Source: Tectiglobus sp965215755 (GTDB lineage: Bacteria; Pseudomonadota; Alphaproteobacteria; Rhizobiales; Hyphomicrobiaceae). From it: a DNA stretch of 64,000 nucleotides. The notes beneath the pieces are model-generated. The model was not told the origin of the DNA. It made no database searches and worked only from the letters and a program-made list of their open reading frames with translations. Location of the stretch: positions 124,001 to 188,000 of the forward strand of contig OZ244119.1 in assembly GCA_965215755.1 (NCBI GenBank), given 5' to 3'. The position numbers and the translations under genes were made by a program. Shown here one piece after another: positions 26,110-33,446 of this stretch (the stretch's first letter is position 1; the number at the start of each line of letters is the position of its first letter).

Positions 26110-26805
26110 ATGAAAAAGGTGTGTTCCAACGCAGCAGAGGCGTTGGATGGTGTCCTGAAGGACGGAATGCTGATCGCAGCTGGCGGATTCGGTCTTTGCG
26201 GTATACCGGAGAACCTGATCACCGCCATCCGCGACTCAGGCGTCAAGGACCTGACGGTTGTCTCGAACAATGCCGGTGTCGATGACTTTGGCCTCGGCCT
26301 GCTGCTTCAGACCAAGCAGGTCAAGAAGATGGTGTCATCCTATGTCGGCGAGAACGATGAGTTCATGCGGCAGTATCTGGCCAAAGAACTGGAGATCGAG
26401 TTTAACCCGCAAGGCACTCTTGCCGAGCGCCTTCGTGCGGGTGGCTCCGGCATTCCTGGTTTCTACACAAAGACCGGTGTCGGAACCCAGATTGCCGAGG
26501 GCAAGGAACACAAAGATTTCGATGGTGTCACTTACATCCTGGAGCGCGGCATCAAGGCTGATCTTGCCATTGTCAAAGCCTGGAAAGGTGATGCGCAAGG
26601 CAACCTGATCTACCGCAAAGCCGCACGCAACTTCAATCCGGTTTGCGCCATGTCTGGTGTTTTCACAGTGGCCGAGGTGGAGGAGCTGGTCCCGGTTGGC
26701 AGTATCGATCCGGATCTGATCCATACACCTGGGATTTTTGTGCAGCGCGTCCTCCAGGGCGAGCACGAAAAGCGCATCGAACAACGCACGACGCGGGCCG
26801 CATAA
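26110..26805 (+). CDS. scoA: 3-oxoacid CoA-transferase subunit A
   Basis: The 231-residue subunit shows MLIAAGGFGLCGIPENLI (CoA-binding Gly loop), VVSNNAGVDDFGLGLLL, SYVGEN, NPQGTLAERLRAGGSGIPGFYT and the C-terminal YRKAARNFNP. With subunit B it moves CoA from succinyl-CoA to acetoacetate, giving acetoacetyl-CoA. AGGAGG lies just before the ATG. It starts 33 nt after the beta-keto acid cleavage gene and 24 nt before scoB, a clear operon. Confidence 0.95.
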   Translation: MKKVCSNAAEALDGVLKDGMLIAAGGFGLCGIPENLITAIRDSGVKDLTVVSNNAGVDDFGLGLLLQTKQVKKMVSSYVGENDEFMRQYLAKELEIEFNPQGTLAERLRAGGSGIPGFYTKTGVGTQIAEGKEHKDFDGVTYILERGIKADLAIVKAWKGDAQGNLIYRKAARNFNPVCAMSGVFTVAEVEELVPVGSIDPDLIHTPGIFVQRVLQGEHEKRIEQRTTRAA

Positions 26806-26829
26806 GCAGCTAGATTTAAGGAGCATCTC

Positions 26830-27459
26830 ATGCCTTGGGATCGCAATCAAATGGCTGCTCGGGCAGCACAAGAGCTAGAAGACGGGTTCTACGTCAATCT
26901 TGGCATCGGCATTCCGACGCTGGTCTCGAACTATATTCCTGAAGGTGTCGACGTCACGCTGCAGTCCGAGAACGGCATGCTGGGCATGGGCCCGTTCCCA
27001 ACCGATGACGAAATCGATGCCGACGTTATCAATGCCGGCAAGCAAACCATTACCGAACTTGACCGCACGAGCTACTTCTCGTCAGCGGACAGCTTTGCGA
27101 TGATCCGCGGCGGTCACATCGATCTCGCCATCCTGGGCGCGATGGAAGTTGCTGAAAACGGCGACCTTGCCAACTGGATGATACCAGGCCGGCTGGTCAA
27201 AGGCATGGGCGGCGCGATGGATCTTGTGGCCGGTGTCGGCCGGGTTCTGGTGATTATGGACCATGCCAATAAAAAGGGGGAGTCAAAGCTGCTCAAGTCG
27301 TGCACGCTCCCCCTAACCGGTGCAGGTGTTGTCAACCGCATTATCACGAACCTTGGCGTGTTCGATGTTGTCGACGGAGGCCTCAAGGTCGTTGAACTTG
27401 CGCCGGACGTTGACATGGACGAAGTCAAGTCAAAGACCGAGGCGACGCTGGTCGGTTAG
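26830..27459 (+). CDS. scoB: 3-oxoacid CoA-transferase subunit B
   Basis: The 209-residue subunit carries the catalytic Glu in LQSENGMLGMGP, preceded by VNLGIGIPTLV, and further GGHIDLAILGAMEV, GRLVKGMGGAMDLVAGV and VMDHANKKGESKLL motifs. AAGGAG precedes the ATG. Together with subunit A it links acetoacetate to acetoacetyl-CoA, which the thiolase PhaA of this window can use in either direction. A terminator-like repeat follows at 27492-27540. Confidence 0.95.
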   Translation: MPWDRNQMAARAAQELEDGFYVNLGIGIPTLVSNYIPEGVDVTLQSENGMLGMGPFPTDDEIDADVINAGKQTITELDRTSYFSSADSFAMIRGGHIDLAILGAMEVAENGDLANWMIPGRLVKGMGGAMDLVAGVGRVLVIMDHANKKGESKLLKSCTLPLTGAGVVNRIITNLGVFDVVDGGLKVVELAPDVDMDEVKSKTEATLVG

Positions 27460-27491
27460 ACCGCTGCCAAGCAATCGTGCCTTGTTGTTCT

Positions 27492-27540
27492 CGGCGCAGA
27501 TTTTGGGACTTGATTCCGAAGCCTGCGCCGTTTGCTTTTG
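27492..27540 (+). terminator. Probable terminator after scoB
   Basis: CGGCGCAG (27492-27499) pairs with CTGCGCCG (27523-27530) across a 23-nt loop and is followed by TTTGCTTTT. The stem is perfect but the loop is long. Confidence 0.5.
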
Positions 27541-27641
27541 TGGCGGCGCCCATCAGCCAGTTCGTTGAATTTCCGCCTAATCCTCTGCACACTCCTCCGT
27601 TATTCCAAGTATGACGTCCCTTCCGACTGCGGAGCATTTTT

Positions 27642-28757
27642 GTGGCCCAATTCATTGCCAATTCAGGCAGAACTGTATGGTTGTCAGCCCTGGTAGTTCT
27701 CGGCGCTCAATCAGCCTCAGCTCAGCACTTCTTCGAGAGTAAGCGCCGCTTTGTCGTGGAAAGGCCATGTCAGGCCACTCGCTCTCTTTCAGGTGGCAGT
27801 CCGGTGCAGTTGAATCCGGGAGACAACCTGACCAGCCGCGGGGTCAACAAGGAACATGATGCCAGCCACGCATTCGTTCGGGTCGGCTCATCTAACAAAT
27901 GGGTGAAGCTCTCCTGTGGGAAGTTCGCTGACGGCAAAGTGCAGTCGACCGGCCATCAAACTCAAGCATCCCATGGTGAAACCTGTCTTCCGTTCTTCGA
28001 TCAGAAGGATAATCCGGTCCCGATCGGCAAAGCCGGCAAAAAGATCGATATCACTCCCGAACCTCCGGCACTCACGGACTTCGATCGGGCGGTGATGAAG
28101 GTTTGCGGTCCGCCGCTCAAGAAAGTCACACGGGATGAATTCAAAGAGTTGATGCGAGAGTACTCGCACATTCTTATGGACATTCGGGATTTTACTGACG
28201 GAAGGGTTTTCGCGGACCGCCCGGCACGTTCCTCACCGGAGGACTATCTCAATGACCTGACCGATGCCTGGTTTAACAGGAATGGCTTCAACCACATTTT
28301 CTGCGGTGAGAAAGGCAAAACCAAAAACGGCGTGACGTCCATCGGCGGCATGCATCATCACGGCCGCTATCTTCAGCTGCAGAAATCAAAACGAGCCTGT
28401 CGCATCGCAGCCGACCGTGACGAAGTCGCCCCGGGCCTCATCTATTCCATGGGTGTCAGCTTGAAAGACCCGCAAGGCCGCCAGCTGCGCAGCCCTATCA
28501 AAGGCTATGGCCTGACATTGAGCGCGCAAGACATCTTTAAGCTCGCGACGCAAGCCTTCAAAGACAACCCAAAATCGAAAAAGAGCCGGAACCTCGGTTG
28601 CTGGTTGCCGGTTCGGGATGAAGGACGAGACTTCACCACTGTCTTTGTGCGTAGTCGGAAAGGGATTGTAACATTCTATCCGGATGCTACGCCGCGCGGA
28701 CCCGGCGACTATAAGAATAGTGACTGCCGGGCAAAGATTGTGCTGGAGAGCGATTGA
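27642..28757 (+). CDS. Exported protein with an EndoU-like C-terminal region
   Basis: The 371-residue protein opens at GTG 27642 (GGAG 8 nt upstream) with a signal peptide ending near QSASA. Residues about 30-115 form a Cys-containing beta-rich N-terminal region. The rest has the layout of EndoU-type RNase domains: NGFNHIFCGEKG near residue 210-220, then SIGGMHHHGRYLQLQ, and a C-terminal GIVTFYPD segment. EndoU enzymes use two His and a Lys to cut RNA; candidate His residues sit in NHIFCGE and MHHHGR. It lacks toxin-delivery repeats and no immunity gene lies beside it. The EndoU assignment is from motif memory and needs a profile search. Confidence 0.65.
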   Translation: MAQFIANSGRTVWLSALVVLGAQSASAQHFFESKRRFVVERPCQATRSLSGGSPVQLNPGDNLTSRGVNKEHDASHAFVRVGSSNKWVKLSCGKFADGKVQSTGHQTQASHGETCLPFFDQKDNPVPIGKAGKKIDITPEPPALTDFDRAVMKVCGPPLKKVTRDEFKELMREYSHILMDIRDFTDGRVFADRPARSSPEDYLNDLTDAWFNRNGFNHIFCGEKGKTKNGVTSIGGMHHHGRYLQLQKSKRACRIAADRDEVAPGLIYSMGVSLKDPQGRQLRSPIKGYGLTLSAQDIFKLATQAFKDNPKSKKSRNLGCWLPVRDEGRDFTTVFVRSRKGIVTFYPDATPRGPGDYKNSDCRAKIVLESD

Positions 28758-28777
28758 GCTCTCCATTCGGGTGTCGT

Positions 28778-29536
28778 CTAACCGACGTAAGAGCCACCGT
28801 TGCAGTCCAGAATGGCGCCAGACACGTAGGATGCCGCAGGCGTTAGCAGCATCATCACCATCCAGGCCATCTCGTCCGGCCGGCCTTTGCGGCCAGTTGG
28901 AAGCTGCTCAGCAATGGTGGTATTGCCGACCGTCATCGGCGTATCGATGGGACCCGGTGCAATTCCATTGATGAGCACCCCGCGCCCCACCGCGCGGCGT
29001 GAGAGCCACCGGATCACAACATGCACGGCGCCCTTGGATGCCGAATAGTCAATTGGTGTCGACATCGATGTACCGCCTGTTCGTCCAGCCACGGAGCCGA
29101 TCATGACGATTGCACCACCTCCGTTTTCGGCCATGTGATCCGTCAGGGCGATGCCAAGATCAACCGGGACACGGACATTGACATCCATCGTCTCCATAAA
29201 GCGCTCGCGCGGATCATCCAGCTCATGCAGTGGCGTTCGGCCGAGGATACCGGCACAATGAGCCAGACCATAGACCGGCCCTTCAGCGATCAATTTGTCG
29301 ACGAACCCTGGCTCAGTCAGATCCCCCTCGATCGCCACGACCTCTGCACCCTTTGCGCGAAGTTCGGCCACGACATCGCTCAATGATGCCCGGTCATTGA
29401 GGATCAGGCTCGCGCCAAGTTCTGCTGCCGCAAACGCGCAGGCGCGCCCAATGCCACTAGCTGCACCTGTTACGATGACCTTCCTGCCCTCAAGACTGAG
29501 TGCTGTTGGAAGTGGGCGAGCAGTGTTCTGATCCAT
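28778..29536 (-). CDS. SDR-family oxidoreductase
   Basis: A 252-residue short-chain dehydrogenase: VTGAASGIGRACAFAA cofactor loop, LILNDRAS (an Asp after the second strand, favouring NAD over NADP), HCAG in place of NNAG, catalytic Ser in MIGSVAGRTGG, and YSASKGAVHV with Tyr and Lys. Substrate unknown. The ATG at 29536 has AGGGAA 8 nt upstream and is preferred to the GTG one codon earlier. The gene is convergent with the EndoU-like gene, which ends 20 nt away. Confidence 0.9.
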   Translation of the reverse strand: MDQNTARPLPTALSLEGRKVIVTGAASGIGRACAFAAAELGASLILNDRASLSDVVAELRAKGAEVVAIEGDLTEPGFVDKLIAEGPVYGLAHCAGILGRTPLHELDDPRERFMETMDVNVRVPVDLGIALTDHMAENGGGAIVMIGSVAGRTGGTSMSTPIDYSASKGAVHVVIRWLSRRAVGRGVLINGIAPGPIDTPMTVGNTTIAEQLPTGRKGRPDEMAWMVMMLLTPAASYVSGAILDCNGGSYVG

Positions 29537-29689
29537 CACAATTTCCCTTTCATGGATTCGTGGTCATGGGATAAGCGAGGCGAAAACCACGGTCCCAAGC
29601 GAGTGCGCGTTGCTCGGCTCTTCGGTGGCTGTCATCTGTGGACCTTAGCCTGAGACATACTTTGCGCCTCCGAGTTGAAACACGATCAT

Positions 29690-30046
29690 CTAACTCGAAA
29701 ACCAAACGGAATATGAGTAAGGTGCCAGCATAAACGGCAGATGATAGCGCGCTGTTGGGTCCGGCATCTCAAATCTGACGACAACTTCGCGCAAGAACTT
29801 CCTGCCGCTCACTGGCAGTGACCTTGCATCAAAGTAGAGGCCCGTTTGCAGAATGATCTCGTAGTTGGCATCCACTTCGATGCGATTTGGATCGATCTCT
29901 TCTGAAAAGCGCCCTCCGTCGTCCGTCGCCAAACTCAATAGCTCGGTTCGCGAACCATCTTTCGATATGCGCGTCAAGGTCACGGCGATGCCGCCAGCGT
30001 GTGTTCCGTCAACAGAGTTCAGCGTATGTGATGAAACGATAGCCAT
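29690..30046 (-). CDS. Transthyretin-like protein related to 5-hydroxyisourate hydrolase
   Basis: The 118-residue protein has the transthyretin-like fold of HIU hydrolase: SSHTLNSVDGTHAGG at the N-terminus with the first active-site His, and YHLPFMLAPYSYS near the end with the second His. The hallmark C-terminal tetrapeptide Tyr-Arg-Gly-Ser is missing; the protein ends SVWFSS. The loop that usually carries the active-site Arg (near residue 47) reads EEIDPNRIEV and is uncertain. So the urate-pathway activity is doubtful. No other urate gene is nearby; SDR genes lie on both sides. ATG 30046 has GAAGG 9 nt upstream, better than the TTG at 30055. Confidence 0.8.
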   Translation of the reverse strand: MAIVSSHTLNSVDGTHAGGIAVTLTRISKDGSRTELLSLATDDGGRFSEEIDPNRIEVDANYEIILQTGLYFDARSLPVSGRKFLREVVVRFEMPDPTARYHLPFMLAPYSYSVWFSS

Positions 30047-30184
30047 TGTCTGCAACCTTCTTTCGTGACCGGCAGCACACCGCAGTCAACCGGCCACTAT
30101 GTGACTTGCACTACTCGAACTTCAGCAGGGCGCGGCATCATCTCGTCCTTTCCGGAAAGAACTGATGATGCCTCCGCTCTGATA

Positions 30185-30964
30185 TCAATCCGGCACTAAT
30201 CCACCATCAATATTGAAACTCTGGCCTGTAATGTTGCGGGATCGGGCTGAAGCCAGAAAGACGGCCATGTCACCGATATCGTCCGGTTCGTTGGCACGGC
30301 GAATAGGCACGGTCGCGATGGCTGCCGCTTCAATCTCTTCAACCGGCTTGCCTGTCTTCGCCGCATCCGCTTCAACGATCCCCTTGTAGATTTCCGTGCG
30401 CGTAATGCCGGGACAAATCGAGTTGACGTTGATGTTATGTTCGCCGAGTTGCTGGGCGGCAGTTTTGGTCATCGCCAGCACTGCCCCCTTGGTGCCGGCA
30501 TAGATAGCGTTGGATGTCCCGTGAAATCCTTTGCCGGCAATCGATGCGATATTGATGATCCGTCCTGAGCGCTGTTTGATCATCTCGGTTGCTGCGCGTT
30601 GCATGCAGAAGAAAACGCCCTTGGCATTGACGCGATCAATCCGGTCCCAATCTTCTTCGGTCAGGTCCATGATGTATGCGCGCCGCGTGACGCCGGCATT
30701 GTTGACGATGATATCAATGCGGCCGAACTCAGCTATGGTCTGCTCGACCATTCGGCCGATCTCTTTGACATCACCCAGATCTGCCGTGACCACCAGCGAT
30801 CTGCGACCGAGATCATCAACTGCCTTTGCTGTATCAGCCGCCTTGTCCCCGTTGATATCTGCGGACACGACATGTGCGCCGGCTTCAGCAAGCTTGACGG
30901 CGCAGGCGCGCCCAATCCCCTGGCCAGCACCTGTGACGATTGCAACCTGGTCCTTCAGCTCCAT
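30185..30964 (-). CDS. SDR-family oxidoreductase (3-oxoacyl reductase-like)
   Basis: A 259-residue classical SDR: VTGAGQGIGRACAVKLAEAG, VSADINGD (Asp selecting NAD), NNAGVTRRAYI, the catalytic Ser in NIASIAGKGF, YAGTKGAV with Tyr and Lys, and SICPGITRTEIYKGIVEAD. It resembles sorbitol/gluconate dehydrogenases and FabG-type reductases. The ATG at 30964 follows GGGAGG by 9 nt; the longer frame upstream is not supported. It is divergent from the M24-family gene at 31056, and the two may share a 90-bp control region. Confidence 0.9.
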   Translation of the reverse strand: MELKDQVAIVTGAGQGIGRACAVKLAEAGAHVVSADINGDKAADTAKAVDDLGRRSLVVTADLGDVKEIGRMVEQTIAEFGRIDIIVNNAGVTRRAYIMDLTEEDWDRIDRVNAKGVFFCMQRAATEMIKQRSGRIINIASIAGKGFHGTSNAIYAGTKGAVLAMTKTAAQQLGEHNINVNSICPGITRTEIYKGIVEADAAKTGKPVEEIEAAAIATVPIRRANEPDDIGDMAVFLASARSRNITGQSFNIDGGLVPD

Positions 30965-31055
30965 ACTCTTTGTCCTCCCGGAAATCCGTGTTTGGATAAA
31001 GCATAGGCCGGATCGGGCCGCCAATCCCAGTATTCCCTCACGAGAGGTCCCATAA

Positions 31056-32213
31056 ATGGCCAAGCATCTGCATTTTGATGTCTCAGAGTTCCAAGCGCGC
31101 CAGAGCGCGGCCTGCGCCAAGCTGAAAGAACAGGGCCTCGATGCGCTACTGATGTTTCGCCAAGAGTCGATGTACTATCTAACTGGCTACGACACATTTG
31201 GCTTTGCCTTCTTCCAATGCCTGGTCCTGACAGCAGACGGGCAGGTCACTCTGCTGACGCGCGCGCCGGATCTGCGCCAGGCGAAATTTACGTCGACGAT
31301 TGAAGAGATTAGAATCTGGAAAGACGGAGCTACAGCCAATCCCGCTGCGGATTTGAGGGGTTTGCTTGAAAGCATGGGCCTCAAGGGCGGCAGGCTTGGC
31401 ATAGAGCTGGAGACAGTTGGCCTCACTGCCAAAAGTTACGTCCGGGTTCAGGACAGTATGGAAGGCTTTGCGCAACTTGAAGATGCGTCCGGCCTGATCG
31501 ATGCACTTCGCATCGTAAAAAGTCCGGCAGAGATCACATATGTCCGACGTGCAGCCGAACTATGCGACACAGCCCTAGAGGCAGCCATCGCACGGGCTGG
31601 CTCCGGCGTGGATGAGGGCGATATTCTAGCAGACATGCACGCCGCCCAGTTTCGCGCCGGTGGAGACTATCCAGCGAACGAATTCATTATCGGCTCAGGT
31701 CCTGGCGCTCTGATGTGCCGTTACTACAGTGGCCGTCGCAAGCTTGACGCACAGGATCAGCTCACCCTCGAATTCGCCGGTGCCTATCGCCACTACCATT
31801 GCTCGATGATGAAGACTTTTGCCATTGGGTCTGCGCCAGAGCGGCAGCAGTATTTATACGCTGCCGCAACCGATGCCCTTCTCGCCTGCGAGGACGCACT
31901 TAAACCTGGCAATACGGTTGGTGATGTTTTCCAAGCCCATGCGGACACGCTCGACAAGGCGGGCCTCCAGGGCTACCGGCTCAATGCCTGCGGATATTCG
32001 CAAGGAACGACCTTTGCACCATGCTGGATGGACCCTCCCATGATTTATGAGGGAAACCCAATCGAACTGCTGGAGGGGATGGTGTTTTTCCTGCACATGA
32101 TCATCTTTGACGATGATACTGGGCTGGCTGCAACCAATGGCCGGACAAGTCTGCTGACTGCCACGGGATCAGAGTCTCTCAGCGCAGCCAGTCTTGACCT
32201 GATCGTGAAATGA
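31056..32213 (+). CDS. M24 (pita-bread) family protein lacking metal ligands, creatinase/ectoine hydrolase-like
   Basis: The 385-residue protein has the two-domain architecture of Xaa-Pro peptidases and creatinases: N-terminal LDALLMFRQESMYYLTGYDTFGF, linker DALRIVKSPAEITYVRRAAELCD, and C-terminal pita-bread domain. In true metalloenzymes the five ligands are Asp, Asp, His, Glu, Glu. Here the first two positions read LEFAGAYRHYHCSMMKTF, so the second Asp is Met and the first is Glu. Creatinase and ectoine hydrolase (DoeA) also lack the metal site and hydrolyse C-N bonds without it. The length fits that group. The substrate is open. Confidence 0.82.
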   Translation: MAKHLHFDVSEFQARQSAACAKLKEQGLDALLMFRQESMYYLTGYDTFGFAFFQCLVLTADGQVTLLTRAPDLRQAKFTSTIEEIRIWKDGATANPAADLRGLLESMGLKGGRLGIELETVGLTAKSYVRVQDSMEGFAQLEDASGLIDALRIVKSPAEITYVRRAAELCDTALEAAIARAGSGVDEGDILADMHAAQFRAGGDYPANEFIIGSGPGALMCRYYSGRRKLDAQDQLTLEFAGAYRHYHCSMMKTFAIGSAPERQQYLYAAATDALLACEDALKPGNTVGDVFQAHADTLDKAGLQGYRLNACGYSQGTTFAPCWMDPPMIYEGNPIELLEGMVFFLHMIIFDDDTGLAATNGRTSLLTATGSESLSAASLDLIVK

Positions 32214-32269
32214 AGCGTCAGACAATCACCCAGTCAGAATAGAATTGATCGCAGGCGACGGAGGTTCCA

Positions 32270-32611
32270 ATGAGCTCAATGGTGGCATGGCAGCCGGATA
32301 ATGAAGCTGTCAGCGCAGCAATGGATGTGCTGGACGAACACTTTCGCTCACTCAATGCGCGCGACGCTTCTGCGCTGGCCGCGACGCTGCACTTCCCACA
32401 CTATCGCATGGGGCGCAATGGGATGAAGACCTGGCAGACCTCAGACACCTACCTGGATGACTTTTTTGCCCGGGCCGGGGATGGTTGGGCGCGTAGCGAG
32501 TTCCTATTCCGCAATGTCGTTGCAGCCAGCGCCGACAAGGTCCATCTGGACGTAGCTTTTGTGCGTTACAATGAAGAAGCGCAAACAATGGGGGCGTTTC
32601 GGTCGCTTTGA
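32270..32611 (+). CDS. NTF2/SnoaL-like protein, probably truncated by an in-frame stop
   Basis: The 113-residue frame begins with AMDVLDEHFRSLNARDASALAATLHFPHYRMG, as in NTF2-like polyketide-cyclase-fold proteins. After TMGAFRSL comes TGA (32609-32611), but the same frame continues without break for 19 more codons (GTG ATC ACA CGT AAG ... GTT) to a second TGA at 32669-32671. The extension VITRKDGKWAAEMRSSFAV is what the last two strands of this fold normally look like, and the TGA falls where a Trp (TGG) would be expected. The full gene is therefore 32270-32671 with a nonsense mutation, or it is read through. Function unknown. Confidence 0.75.
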   Translation: MSSMVAWQPDNEAVSAAMDVLDEHFRSLNARDASALAATLHFPHYRMGRNGMKTWQTSDTYLDDFFARAGDGWARSEFLFRNVVAASADKVHLDVAFVRYNEEAQTMGAFRSL

Positions 32612-32776
32612 GTGATCACACGTAAGGATGGCAAGTGGGCAGCCGAGATGCGATCCAGCTTCGCCGTTTGAATTCGCCGCCACGCGTAGCCGAACTGTTG
32701 CCTTCATCAGGATGCTGCGCTATTGCCGGGTGAGCACAAAGACGACTTCACTCTTTCCCAACAACCAAATTCGGTG

Positions 32777-33214
32777 ATGGCCTTCGAGATGACAGCAGAC
32801 GAACTCATTGCCAAACTTGGTCTGACCCCGCACCCAGAGGGTGGCTACTTCAAAGAGACGTTTCGTGATGCCGTTTCTGGTAGTGAGGGCCGCGCCGCAT
32901 CGACTGCTATCTATTTCCTCCTTAGGAGCGGAGAAATCTCTCGCTGGCATAAGGTTGACGCTACCGAGACCTGGCACTGGTACGCGGGCGCTGCTCTGAA
33001 GCTATCCATATCACCGGACCGCAATGGGCCTGTAAAACATATCCAACTTGGAACCGATTGGGCAAACGAAGAGAGACCACAAGCGGTTGTTCCGGCGAAT
33101 GCTTGGCAACAAGCGCAGTCTCTTGGCGACTGGACGCTTGTCGGATGCACTGTGGCGCCCGGCTTTGAATTCTCCGGATTCGAAATGGCTGATGCGGACT
33201 TTGATCCGAACTAG
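32777..33214 (+). CDS. Cupin-like DUF985 protein
   Basis: The 145-residue protein shows the DUF985/cupin_5 pattern: LIAKLGLTPHPEGGYFKETFRD, ASTAIYFLLRSGEISRWHKVDATETWHWYAG (metal-type His and Glu), and VVPANAWQQAQSLGDWTLVGCTVAPGFEFSGFE with the closing WTLVGCTVAPGF strand. The beta-barrel may bind a metal and a small molecule; no reaction is established for most members. The start is ATG 32777; a TTG at 32723 is possible but not supported by a ribosome site. Confidence 0.9.
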   Translation: MAFEMTADELIAKLGLTPHPEGGYFKETFRDAVSGSEGRAASTAIYFLLRSGEISRWHKVDATETWHWYAGAALKLSISPDRNGPVKHIQLGTDWANEERPQAVVPANAWQQAQSLGDWTLVGCTVAPGFEFSGFEMADADFDPN

Positions 33215-33446
33215 GTCGCGTCCATGATCCTGCCGCAAAGTCAGCTGCGCTTGCCTGCCGGCACAAGCAAGTGCCGACTTTTCCACGACTAATTTAATCT
33301 ACAACCTGACCATAACCACCTGAAACTCAAAACATTTCCACACCTAAAAGTGTGTGATGCCTGAGCGTTCTTGCGGCGAAGAAGCGACTCGGACAATGCT
33401 TCGCCTAAGAATCAGTTTCATCAGCGACGAGTGGGGGTCGTTTAAC

